A DNA stretch of 64,000 nucleotides, from the NCBI RefSeq assembly GCF_027889715.1, contig NZ_JAPJZH010000007.1, positions 213,446 through 277,445 on the forward strand. The letters are read 5' to 3'. Position 1 is the stretch's first letter, and each line of letters opens with the position of its first letter. Both the position numbers and the translations under genes were made by a program. This DNA is from Allohoeflea poritis (GTDB taxonomy: Bacteria; Pseudomonadota; Alphaproteobacteria; Rhizobiales; Rhizobiaceae). Of the stretch, positions 29,760 to 38,433 are shown in pieces. The notes below the pieces were generated by a model. That model saw nothing but the letters and a program-made list of their open reading frames with translations, had not been told where the DNA came from and did no database searches.

Positions 29760-30938
29760 ATGATGGCTGACAGCAGGGAAGCCAAGAAGCCGCGTTTTTC
29801 GTCCGTCGAAGAGCTCACAAACTGGATGATCGACGGCGCCCGGCCGAGCGCCGATGCGCGCGAGATCGTCAGCGGCATCTGCGAGGGACTGGTCGGCCTC
29901 GATGTCGCGATCGACCGCTTCATGCTGTTCATCTACACGCTGCATCCGAACCTTCTGGGAACGCGCTTCCGCTGGATCAGGGGAGAAGCCGTCGATGTCG
30001 GCCATGCCAAAATCGGCCAGTTTTCGCAGGAAGAATACACAGCCAATCCGCTGCCGCATGTGGTCGAGGACCAGGTCACCATCCGCCGGCACCTGGAACG
30101 GGCAGACTGCCCGGAGGATTACATCATCGTCGGCGAACTGCGCGAGCAGGGCTTTACGGACTATATCGCCCTGCCGCTGATCTTCACCACCGGCGAAACC
30201 CATGCCTGCACCTGGTCGTCGGCGCAGGCGGGCGGCTTCAGCGAGCGGGAAATCGAAATCCTCAAGACCATCAACGCGCCGCTCGCAAGGCTCACCGAGA
30301 CCTATATGCTGCGCCTCAACGCGGCGGTGCTTCTGTCCACCTATGTCGGGCGCAACAGCGGCACGCTGATCCGCGACGGCAAGGTGCATCGCGGCGACGG
30401 CGAGGAAATCACCGCCGTCATCCTGTTTGTCGACCTGAAGAACTTCACGCGGCTTTCCAACGAGATCGCCGGCCCGGAACTGGTGGGTCTGCTGAACGAC
30501 ACGTTCGACCACCTTGTTCCGTCGGTGACGCGCCGCGGCGGCGAGGTGCTGAAATTCATGGGCGACGGGTTTTTCGCCATCTTTCCCTATGCCGACGAGG
30601 CAGGCCTTGCCGACATGGCCGCCGCCGCCATGGACGCGGCCAGCGAGGGCGCCGAGGCGCTGTTGAAAGACGCGCTCGGCGACACGGTTTCCTTCCGCGC
30701 CGCGATCCATTGCGGCACCTTCCATTATGGCAATATCGGCGGCGCCGACCGGCTCGACTTCACCGCCATCGGGCCGCCCGTCAACTACACCGCGCGGCTG
30801 CTGTCAGCGGCCACAGGGCTCGGATGCGACATGGTCGCTTCCTCCGATATCGCCTCCCGTGTGCCGGGCCGCTGCGCGAAGGCCGGCACGGCCGACCTCA
30901 AGGGTTTTTCCGGCGAGCAGACGATCTGGCGGTTCTAG
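29760..30938 (+). CDS. Class III adenylate cyclase with N-terminal sensor region
   Basis: 392 residues (an ATG 3 nt downstream fits the ribosome site as well). Residues 1-190 form an unassigned soluble region, perhaps GAF-like. The cyclase domain has both metal aspartates, in FVDLKNFTRL and FMGDGFFAIF. ATP-specifying residues are Lys in EVLKFMGDG and Thr in DFTAIGPPVN, so cAMP production is expected. It has no membrane segments. It is one of three cyclase-domain genes within about 13 kb. Confidence 0.9.
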   Translation: MMADSREAKKPRFSSVEELTNWMIDGARPSADAREIVSGICEGLVGLDVAIDRFMLFIYTLHPNLLGTRFRWIRGEAVDVGHAKIGQFSQEEYTANPLPHVVEDQVTIRRHLERADCPEDYIIVGELREQGFTDYIALPLIFTTGETHACTWSSAQAGGFSEREIEILKTINAPLARLTETYMLRLNAAVLLSTYVGRNSGTLIRDGKVHRGDGEEITAVILFVDLKNFTRLSNEIAGPELVGLLNDTFDHLVPSVTRRGGEVLKFMGDGFFAIFPYADEAGLADMAAAAMDAASEGAEALLKDALGDTVSFRAAIHCGTFHYGNIGGADRLDFTAIGPPVNYTARLLSAATGLGCDMVASSDIASRVPGRCAKAGTADLKGFSGEQTIWRF

Positions 30939-30947
30939 CAGCCAACG

Positions 30948-31778
30948 CTAGGCCTTTACCATCACCACCTCGGCATATTGCGACGGGGCGCGCATGGAGC
31001 CGTCATCGGCCGTGTTGATATCGTCGATGAGGTTCAGGATATCTCCGGCCAGCGCGTCCTCGCCCTCCGGGCCAACCTTGTCGAATGCCTTGCGCAGCAG
31101 GCCGTAATAGGCCCTGTTGTATTCGAGATAATGCTGCGGCGAACGGTAGCGGAAATAAAATGTCCTTACATTGATGGTCAGCGACGCCGCCGCATGTTCG
31201 AAATGATCCCGGATCCACTCCTCGCGGCCCCAATTGGCCGGGGCCTTGAAGCCCGGCGCGGCCGACATGTGGCTGCCGATAATCGGGCACAGCCGGCCGA
31301 TGAAACCGGGCGGCGACCAGCTGGCAAGGGCGATCTTGCCGCCCGGCTTGCAGACCCTGACGATCTCGCGAGCGGCGGCCTGCTGATCGGGCGCGAACAT
31401 GACGCCGAATGTCGAGATCACGCCATCGAAGGAGGCATCGGGATATTGGAGGTTCTGGGCGTCGGCGATCTCGAATGCGACGTCGAGATCCTCCGCCTCG
31501 GCACGCTTGCGGCCCTTGTCGAGCAGGGGCTGCACGAAATCCGTCGAGGTGACCCTGCAAAAGCGCCGCGCAACGGCAAGCGTCGCGTTTCCATTGCCCG
31601 CGGCGACATCCAGAATATGCGATCCCGGCGTGAAGTCAGCCGCCTCGGCAAGATCCTCGCCGGTCTTCTGCAGCGTCACGCCAATGCGCGCATAGTCGGC
31701 GCAGGACCACGAGCCGTTGAGCCGCCGGTTCCAGTTCGCGTAATCAGGCGCAATGCCCTTTCTGAGTGCAATGTTCAT
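30948..31778 (-). CDS. SAM-dependent class I methyltransferase
   Basis: 276 residues from the ATG at 31778, which has AAGGA 7 nt upstream. Motif I is HILDVAAGNGNATLAVA, followed by FEIADAQNLQYPDASFDGV and a UbiE/Methyltransf_11-like GGKIALASWSPPG. The methyl acceptor is unknown. The C-terminal half contains FRYRSPQHYLEYNRAYYG, common in a group of uncharacterised small-molecule methyltransferases. It faces away from its neighbours, and its stop is 10 nt from the convergent cyclase stop. Confidence 0.88.
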   Translation of the reverse strand: MNIALRKGIAPDYANWNRRLNGSWSCADYARIGVTLQKTGEDLAEAADFTPGSHILDVAAGNGNATLAVARRFCRVTSTDFVQPLLDKGRKRAEAEDLDVAFEIADAQNLQYPDASFDGVISTFGVMFAPDQQAAAREIVRVCKPGGKIALASWSPPGFIGRLCPIIGSHMSAAPGFKAPANWGREEWIRDHFEHAAASLTINVRTFYFRYRSPQHYLEYNRAYYGLLRKAFDKVGPEGEDALAGDILNLIDDINTADDGSMRAPSQYAEVVMVKA

Positions 31779-31907
31779 GACACGTCCTTTCAGCCTTGAT
31801 GAGCTGAAGTGTCGCGGACGCATGTTTCAATCGGACGGCGGACCGGCGCCGGAATTGTTTCAATTGTTACGGGTTCCGGTGTCCACGAAGATGCGACCGC
31901 AGACCGT

Positions 31908-32627
31908 TCAGATGATGCCGGCGCGCAGGGCCTGAACCGCCGCATGATGCTTGTTCAGGCAGCGCATCTTGCGGGTCGCCGTCATCGCGTGGTGATTGAC
32001 GGTCGAGACCGAAAGGCCGAGGATCGTGGCAATCTCGCCGGCGGTCTTGCCTTCAAGCGTCCATAGCAGGCACTCGCGCTCGCGCAGGGACAGTTCCGGC
32101 TCGTCGTCGCCCGGCTCGCACTGATCCGTCATGACGATCTCATGGGTATCGTAGGCGGCCTCGAAGAGGCGGGCATGCTCGCCGCGCGTGACGTCGGCAA
32201 GGTGCTTGCCGCCACGTGAGACGACGCTGAAAACGGCCAGCTCGCCCTCGGCGCCCCGTATGGGTATCGAAAGACCGTTGATGATCCGGTACTCGCGCGC
32301 CTCGTCGAACACCAGCCGCTGGCGGCTGCGGAAGGCGCGCAGGAAACGGCCATGCCCCCAGAAAAACGGCCGCGTCGATTTGGCCGTCAGCTCGGCGACC
32401 GGATCGAGATTGTAGTAGCGGTGGCTCATGTAACGGCCGATCCACTCGTCCGGATAGTTGGTGTGCAGGGTCGCCAGAGCGTTGAACTTGCGCTCGCGCG
32501 GCGGTTTCAGGACAAGGTAGGAAAAATAGTCCAGCGAAAGGTCGTCCAGAAGCCGGCTCATGCGCCGGCGGATATCAATGCAGCCGTCGTCCTGACGGTA
32601 GTAGCTCTGGTCGAACCAGGACTGCAT
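31908..32627 (-). CDS. LuxR-family quorum-sensing-type regulator (solo)
   Basis: 239 residues from the ATG at 32627, which has GGAAGGAG 5 nt upstream. The N-terminal autoinducer-binding domain keeps the canonical acyl-homoserine-lactone residues: Trp and Tyr in EWIGRYM, Asp-Pro in NLDPVAEL, the FFWGHG tryptophan and the glycine of IRGAEGE. The C-terminal helix-turn-helix is LSLRERECLLWTLEGKTAGEIA. No LuxI synthase is in the window, so it is a solo. It is divergent from an ABC importer whose last gene carries a fused hydrolase, which it may control. Confidence 0.9.
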   Translation of the reverse strand: MQSWFDQSYYRQDDGCIDIRRRMSRLLDDLSLDYFSYLVLKPPRERKFNALATLHTNYPDEWIGRYMSHRYYNLDPVAELTAKSTRPFFWGHGRFLRAFRSRQRLVFDEAREYRIINGLSIPIRGAEGELAVFSVVSRGGKHLADVTRGEHARLFEAAYDTHEIVMTDQCEPGDDEPELSLRERECLLWTLEGKTAGEIATILGLSVSTVNHHAMTATRKMRCLNKHHAAVQALRAGII

Positions 32628-32829
32628 GAACTCTCCTTCCGGGACTGAAGCCGGGCGCTTGCCCGGCCCCATCGCAACGCCACAGGGCCGATAGTGGTCA
32701 ATATCCGGCCAAAAATCCAGCAATCGGTGCAGAAAATGCCAAACCTTTGCAATTGTCGCTGACCGGCCAGTCGCTAATGTTTTGCAGGATTGCCGTGCGC
32801 CAGCGGCCAAGATGACCGGAGACTGTCCA

Positions 32830-34062
32830 ATGAAAAGCAAAATTCGCGCCCTGTCCGCCGCCACTGCCCTGTCGCTGCTTCTGTCGGGAGCCGCGCTTGC
32901 GGATGTGGTCAAGATCGGCGTTCTCGCCCCGCTCACAGGACCGACCGCATCGGACGGCGAGGAATTCGTGCGCGGCGTCGAATGGGCCGTCAAGGAAGCC
33001 AACGCCGCAGGCGGCGTCGCCGGCCACACATTCGAAGTGGTCAGCGCCGATGTGAAGGATCACTCGGCGGCAAATGTCTCATCGGCCGTCGAACGGCTTT
33101 TGTCGACCGACGGCGTGCAGGTCATTCTGACCGGCTATGCGAGCCTTTCGATGTTCGAGGTCGACCTGATGGCCGACGCGAACATGCCCTATATTCCGGC
33201 GGGCCCGTCGCCGCAATTCGCCGCCATCGTGTCGCAGGACCCGGACGCCTATAATTGCTGCTGGTCGTTCACCGCCGATTTCAAGGGCTACGAGACCGAC
33301 GTGACGCCGACGATCGAGGCGCTGTCGGCAGCCGGACATTTCGACCTCAAGGACAAGACCGTCGCGATCATCTCTTCGGACAATCCCTATTCGAAGACCA
33401 TATCGGAAGGCATGAAAACAGCGTTCAAGGATGCGGGCTGGACGATCACGGTTGACGAACTGGTGCCGTTCGGGCCGGTCAGCGACTGGCGCTCGATGCT
33501 TGCCAAGGTTCGGGAAAATCCGCCGGAGGTGGTCATCAATACCGACTATATCCCGGCCAATGCCGCACTGTTCATGAACCAGTTCCGGGAAAACCCGACG
33601 GACTCGATCGTATTCCTGCAATATGCGCCGCTGGTGCCGGAATTCGTCGAACTGACCGGCGAGAATTCCGACGGTGTGCTCTACAACGCGATCGGCGCGA
33701 CGCTGGACGTCGAAGCCTGGCCGCGCGGCAGGGAGGTCAGCGACGGCTACCGCAAGGAGTACGGCTCCACTTCCGGGCCCTATGGCGCAGGCCTTTACGA
33801 AATGACCAATGTCTATTTCGACGCGCTGCGCAAAGTGGGCGATCCGACGGATCACGACGCCATCGGCAAGGCGATCGGCGAGACAAAACGGCCGGTCACC
33901 TCGGGCTTTCTGGAATTCGATCCGGCAACGCACGTCGCCAAGCAGAGCAATGACCACATCCCGGTCACCTTCTTCCAGCTTCAGGACGGAAAACCCGTCA
34001 TGATCGCTCCGGAAAAATTCAAGAACGGCACGTTCAAGACGCCGGCCTGGATGTCCAAATAG
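32830..34062 (+). CDS. ABC importer substrate-binding protein (branched-chain/LivJ type)
   Basis: 410 residues from the ATG at 32830 with GGAG upstream. Residues 1-22 form a signal peptide ending ALSLLLSGAALA. The mature protein begins DVVKIGVLAPLTGPTASDGEEF, the type I periplasmic-binding fold used by LivJ, amide and urea receptors. It delivers the ligand to the permease and ATPase genes that follow within 35 bp. The ligand is unknown; the linked LuxR regulator and hydrolase suggest a small signal or amide/ester compound. Confidence 0.93.
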   Translation: MKSKIRALSAATALSLLLSGAALADVVKIGVLAPLTGPTASDGEEFVRGVEWAVKEANAAGGVAGHTFEVVSADVKDHSAANVSSAVERLLSTDGVQVILTGYASLSMFEVDLMADANMPYIPAGPSPQFAAIVSQDPDAYNCCWSFTADFKGYETDVTPTIEALSAAGHFDLKDKTVAIISSDNPYSKTISEGMKTAFKDAGWTITVDELVPFGPVSDWRSMLAKVRENPPEVVINTDYIPANAALFMNQFRENPTDSIVFLQYAPLVPEFVELTGENSDGVLYNAIGATLDVEAWPRGREVSDGYRKEYGSTSGPYGAGLYEMTNVYFDALRKVGDPTDHDAIGKAIGETKRPVTSGFLEFDPATHVAKQSNDHIPVTFFQLQDGKPVMIAPEKFKNGTFKTPAWMSK

Positions 34063-34096
34063 AGCAGGCAATGGCGAATGCGGGAGTGGCCGGATT

Positions 34097-34825
34097 TTGA
34101 CGCCGTTCTTCGAAATCCGGAATCTGTCGAAATCCTTCGGCGGGCTGAAAGCGGTCAATGATCTTTCCCTCACGGTCGAGGAGGGAGAGATCATGGGCAT
34201 TGCCGGTCCGAACGGTTCCGGGAAATCCACCCTCTTCAACCTGATCACGAAGATCCCATTCGGACCGGACAGCGGTAGCGTCGTCTTTCGCGGCGAGGCC
34301 ATCGAGAACCGCGCCGACAAGACGATCGCACGCATGGGGATCGTGCGCACCTTCCAGCGCGAGGCGGTCTTCGCCTCGCTTTCCTGCGTCGACAATATTC
34401 TCGTCGCGGTCGAGCAGACCGGGGGCCTGCGCGGCGCGGAGGCCGAGAAACGGGCAGACGAAGCGTCCGATATCGTCGGGTTTCCGAGAAATTTCCACAA
34501 TATCCCGGCCGCGCAATTGCCGGTGTTCTACCAGAAGCAGCTGATGATCACGACGGCGGTCGCCCAGCAGCCGACGATCCTGCTGATGGACGAGCCGGCA
34601 TCCTCGCTGGTCGACGACGAGGTCGACTGGGTTCACGAGACCATCAAGCGCCTCAACGCCATGGGCATGACCATCCTGCTCATCGAACACATCCTGCCGC
34701 TGCTGACCGGAGTTTCCTCGCGCCTGCTCGTGCTTGAACAGGGAACGCCGATCGCGCTCGGCGCCGTCAAGGATGTCATCCGCGATCCGGCGGTGGTCGA
34801 AGCCTTCCTGGGGAAACCGCAATGA
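34097..34825 (+). CDS. ABC transporter ATP-binding protein (LivG type)
   Basis: 242 residues. The start is a TTG at 34097, as no in-frame ATG precedes the conserved PFFEIRNLSKSFGGLKAV. Walker A is GPNGSGKSTLFNLI and Walker B TILLMDEPASSLVDDE. The segment between them contains AAQLPVFYQKQLMITTAV, where the usual signature LSGGQ is not recognisable. It overlaps the second ATPase gene by 4 nt. It energises import with its partner. Confidence 0.88.
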   Translation: MTPFFEIRNLSKSFGGLKAVNDLSLTVEEGEIMGIAGPNGSGKSTLFNLITKIPFGPDSGSVVFRGEAIENRADKTIARMGIVRTFQREAVFASLSCVDNILVAVEQTGGLRGAEAEKRADEASDIVGFPRNFHNIPAAQLPVFYQKQLMITTAVAQQPTILLMDEPASSLVDDEVDWVHETIKRLNAMGMTILLIEHILPLLTGVSSRLLVLEQGTPIALGAVKDVIRDPAVVEAFLGKPQ

Positions 34826-35607
34826 CCGGCGAACTGCTGCAGCTTTCCAGCCTTTCGGGCGGCTACCCGCCGGTGAGCGTGTTCCGCAATGTCGACCTCA
34901 CCATCGGCAAGGGCGAAGCCGTGGGCCTGTTCGGACCGAACGGCCACGGCAAGACGACGCTCCTGAAGACCGTCGCCGGCCTGATCGATCCGTGGGACGG
35001 CGAGATCCGCTTCGACGGGCGGCGGCTGAATGCAGAGGGCGTCATGGCGGCGCGTATCTCAAAGCATCTCAATTACGACCTCTTCCGCCGCCGCCGCATC
35101 CAAGCGCGCGATGTGGTTCGCGCCGGTCTGATCTATGTCATGCAGGGCAATCTTCTGTTCCCTGAGATGACGGTGGACGAGGTGCTCCACATCGCGCCAT
35201 CGGCATCGCGCGGCCGAAGCGGCGTCTCCGAGATGCAAAGCCTGGTGCGCGATCTCTTCCCCCGGCTTCGCGAACGCAGACATTCCAAGATCCGCTACCT
35301 TTCGGGCGGCGAACGTCAGATGGTATCGATCGCGGTCGGCCTTCTGGCGCTGCCGCGCCTGCTCATTCTCGACGAGCCGACGCTCGGCCTTTCGCCCAAG
35401 CTGCGCCTCGAACTGTCGGAAGCCATTGCGAGGATCCGCGATGCGCAGGTGCCCCTGCTCGTCGTCGACCAGAATGTCGAGTTCCTGACCAGCCTCGTCG
35501 ACCGGCTCTACCTCTTCGACCATGGCTCCATCACCTCCGAGATCGACAAGGCGCATATGCCGAGCCATGACGAAATCATGACGATGCTCTTCGGGAGCGC
35601 ACCCTGA
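34822..35607 (+). CDS. ABC transporter ATP-binding protein (LivF type)
   Basis: 261 residues. Walker A is GPNGHGKTTLLKTV, the signature YLSGGERQMVSIAVG and Walker B LLILDEPTLGLSPK. It has an insertion of about 25 residues after the first strands (ISKHLNYDLFRRRRIQARD). It pairs with the upstream LivG-type ATPase, whose own signature is degenerate, so this subunit probably provides the intact composite ATP site. The stop overlaps the permease start by 1 nt. Confidence 0.92.
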   Translation: MTGELLQLSSLSGGYPPVSVFRNVDLTIGKGEAVGLFGPNGHGKTTLLKTVAGLIDPWDGEIRFDGRRLNAEGVMAARISKHLNYDLFRRRRIQARDVVRAGLIYVMQGNLLFPEMTVDEVLHIAPSASRGRSGVSEMQSLVRDLFPRLRERRHSKIRYLSGGERQMVSIAVGLLALPRLLILDEPTLGLSPKLRLELSEAIARIRDAQVPLLVVDQNVEFLTSLVDRLYLFDHGSITSEIDKAHMPSHDEIMTMLFGSAP

Positions 35608-36494
35608 TGGCCATAGACACGTTCATCTTCGTTCTCATCTCCGGCATTGTCCTCGGCGGGCTTTACGCGCTGATGGCGGTCGGGCTTTCCGTCGTCTGGA
35701 CAACGCTGGATGTCTTCAACTTCGCGCACGGGGCCTTCGTCGCGCTCGGCGCCTATGTCGCCTGGCAGATCAGCCAGTCGGCGCCGGGTCCGGCCGGATT
35801 CGCGCTGGCGGCGGCGCTTTCCGTCGCCTTCATGTTCGCCTTCGGCTTCTGCCTGCATTTTGGCATCATCAAACCTTTCGAGCGAAGTCCCAACATTGTG
35901 CTTCTGGCGGTGATCACGACCCTGGCTGCATCGTCGATCATCGAAAACGGCATCCAGCTCGTCTGGGGTCCGCGCGAGAAGCAGATCGATCCGAACATCG
36001 ACATGCGGGTCGATTTCGGCGGCGTGGCGATTGCCGGCATCGACCTCTTGTCGCTCGCCGTCGCGCTGCTGGCGCTGGCGGGGCTTGCCGTCTTTCTGAG
36101 ACGCAGCGCCACGGGCCGCGCCATGCGGGCCGCGGCGCAGAACAGGGAAGCCGCGGAACTGATGGGATTCAACGTGGCTTTCCTGTTCGCAATCGCATTC
36201 GGCATCGCGGCGGCGACGGCCGCGCTTGCCGGCGTCTTCATCGGCTCGCTGCGCTTCATCAATCCGTCCTTCGGCGCCGACCCGCTGATGAAATCGCTGA
36301 TCGTCGTCATCTTCGGCGGCGTCGCCCAATTCACCAGCCCCATCTATGCCGCCTTCATCATCGGCATCGTCGAGGCGTTTTCGATCTATTTCCTCGGACT
36401 TTACTGGGCGCCGGCCGTCCTTTTCGCGCTGATGATCGCTGTCCTGATGATCAAGCCCGAAGGTCTGTTCGGCAACCGGCAGAAGACACTTTGA
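35607..36494 (+). CDS. ABC transporter permease (LivH type)
   Basis: 295 residues, mostly hydrophobic, with about eight membrane segments. FIFVLISGIVLGGLYALMAVGLS and the EAA-like loop MRAAAQNREAAELMGFN are typical of LivH permeases. It forms the inner-membrane channel with the following LivM-type protein. The start overlaps the ATPase stop by 1 nt. Confidence 0.93.
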   Translation: MAIDTFIFVLISGIVLGGLYALMAVGLSVVWTTLDVFNFAHGAFVALGAYVAWQISQSAPGPAGFALAAALSVAFMFAFGFCLHFGIIKPFERSPNIVLLAVITTLAASSIIENGIQLVWGPREKQIDPNIDMRVDFGGVAIAGIDLLSLAVALLALAGLAVFLRRSATGRAMRAAAQNREAAELMGFNVAFLFAIAFGIAAATAALAGVFIGSLRFINPSFGADPLMKSLIVVIFGGVAQFTSPIYAAFIIGIVEAFSIYFLGLYWAPAVLFALMIAVLMIKPEGLFGNRQKTL

Positions 36495-36498
36495 CCAA

Positions 36499-38385
36499 AT
36501 GAAATACGCGCCGCCCTTCCACCGCACCAACGGTCTCGTCCCGGTGATCATCGCACTGGCGACGCTCATCGTCCTGCCGCTGATTTTCACCGATACCTAT
36601 GTGCGGCACATCCTGATCCTGGTGTTCATCTACGCCATCCTCGCCTCCAACTGGGATCTCAGCCTCGGCTATGGCGGCGTCTTCAACTTCGCCCATATGG
36701 CGTTCTTCGCGATCGGGCTCTACGCCTATGGCATCGGGGCCAAGATCATCGGCATCGATCCCTGGCTGACGATCCTGCTCGCGCCGCTGGCCTCGATGGC
36801 CTTTGCCGCGCTGCTCGCAGCGCCGATCCTGCGCCTCGAGGGCATCTATGTCATTCTCGTCACCATCGCCGCGTCGCAACTGCTTCTGAAGATCGTGGTC
36901 AGCCAGTCCGACATCACGGGCGGCACCAGCGGCATGGTCCTGTTGCCGCGCCTTACCATCGGCGATTACCGGCTCACCAGCGACGGTCGCATCGGATATT
37001 ACTACGTGGCGCTCCTCCTGCTCGCGGCGTCCACCGTCTTTCTTTACAAGCTGGAGCGGTCCTCGGTCGGGCGCGCTATAAAGGCGTTGAGGGACAACAA
37101 ATATTACGCCATCTCGCGCGGCGTCTCGGAGGGCGCCACACGGCTCTACACGCTGTGCGCCTCGGCCGTCCTTCCGGGTCTTGCCGGCGCGTTCTACGGC
37201 TCTTACGTGCGGGTCGCGTCGCCGGATGTGTTCGGACTGTCCTTTCTGACCATCACGCTGTCCATTCTTCTGGTCGGCGGCGTCTCGACGATCTGGGGCC
37301 CGATCATCGCCGCCTTTGCCATTACCGTCTTTGCCGAGCTTCTCGGCGAATATGGCGCCTGGCGCGATATCATCGTCGCCTGTGTCATCATCGGCGTCGT
37401 GGTCATCTATCCGGGCGGTCTTTTCGCGGGCATCCAGGAACTGTGGGACGCGCTGGACAGCCGCAAGGCGGCGCTGATCGCGCTTTGGCGGCGCCGGTTC
37501 CAGGCGGGACGCCGCAGTGAACTCATGGGCGGGCCGGACCGGATGGTGGAGACCAGCCATGGCCGTATCGCCGTGTTCGACAACGGCAATTCCGGGCAGG
37601 CATTGCTGTTCATCCACGGCAACTCGGCTTGCAAGGAAGCCTTCTTCCGCCAGGTCGCCGCCTTCGGCGACCGCTACCGCATCGTCGCCTTCGATCTTCC
37701 CGGCCATGGCGTCTCGGAGAACGGCAATCCGCGCACCGACTACAATTACGAGGCCTATGCGCGGGTGGCTGCCGAGATCGTCGAAAAGCTGTCGCTCGGA
37801 ACGCCGATCGTCTTCGGCTGGTCCCTCGGCGGCTATGTGGCGCTGGAATATGCCGCCGCCGGCAACCCGACCAGGGCGCTGGCGATCTGCGGCACCTCAC
37901 CCCTCGGCACATTTCCCGACGATATGCCGCTCGGCTATATTGCGAGCCCCCATATGGAGCTTGCCGGCAAGCGGTTCTTTTCCTGGTACGAAAAGCGCAT
38001 CTACGCCGCCAAGACCGTTCCCGCCGAGGATGCGCAGGCGCAACTGGTACGCCATGCCGTATGGCGGACGGACGGGCGCGCCCGCGAACAGGTTGTCGCC
38101 CGAATGAAGACGGTCGACTGGCCGCGCCAGATCCGGCTCATGAAGGAAGGAACGGTTCCCTTCGCCATGATCAACGGGCCGGAAGATCCCTTCATCAACC
38201 ACGATTATTGCGCCGGCTTTCCTTACGGGAATATCTGGCGCGGCAAGACGCAGAACATCGCCGGCGGCGGGCACGCGCCCTTCCTTGCCGCGGCCGCCGC
38301 CTTCAACGCAGCGTTTGCCGAATTCCTGGCCGAGTTCGAGACATTGAAGCCGGCTACTCAATCCGAATTGGCAACCCCGGACTGA
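36499..38385 (+). CDS. LivM-type ABC permease fused to an alpha/beta hydrolase
   Basis: 628 residues, about twice the usual LivM length. Residues 1-325 are a complete LivM permease, with ASNWDLSLGYGGVFNFAHMA and the EAA-like loop IKALRDNKYYAISRGVSEG. After a basic linker (LIALWRRRFQAGRRSE) an alpha/beta hydrolase runs from about 345 to 628. Its oxyanion motif is FIHGNSA, with predicted nucleophile Ser442 in GWSLGG, acid Asp563 in NGPEDPF and His592 in GGGHAPFL. There is no stop or start between the halves. The arrangement would place a hydrolase at the cytoplasmic mouth of the importer, ready to cleave the incoming substrate. Confidence 0.9.
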   Translation: MKYAPPFHRTNGLVPVIIALATLIVLPLIFTDTYVRHILILVFIYAILASNWDLSLGYGGVFNFAHMAFFAIGLYAYGIGAKIIGIDPWLTILLAPLASMAFAALLAAPILRLEGIYVILVTIAASQLLLKIVVSQSDITGGTSGMVLLPRLTIGDYRLTSDGRIGYYYVALLLLAASTVFLYKLERSSVGRAIKALRDNKYYAISRGVSEGATRLYTLCASAVLPGLAGAFYGSYVRVASPDVFGLSFLTITLSILLVGGVSTIWGPIIAAFAITVFAELLGEYGAWRDIIVACVIIGVVVIYPGGLFAGIQELWDALDSRKAALIALWRRRFQAGRRSELMGGPDRMVETSHGRIAVFDNGNSGQALLFIHGNSACKEAFFRQVAAFGDRYRIVAFDLPGHGVSENGNPRTDYNYEAYARVAAEIVEKLSLGTPIVFGWSLGGYVALEYAAAGNPTRALAICGTSPLGTFPDDMPLGYIASPHMELAGKRFFSWYEKRIYAAKTVPAEDAQAQLVRHAVWRTDGRAREQVVARMKTVDWPRQIRLMKEGTVPFAMINGPEDPFINHDYCAGFPYGNIWRGKTQNIAGGGHAPFLAAAAAFNAAFAEFLAEFETLKPATQSELATPD

Positions 38386-38433
38386 ACGGAAACAGGCTCC
38401 ACCTTGTTCGCCGGGCTCGTTTCGACAGCCGGC

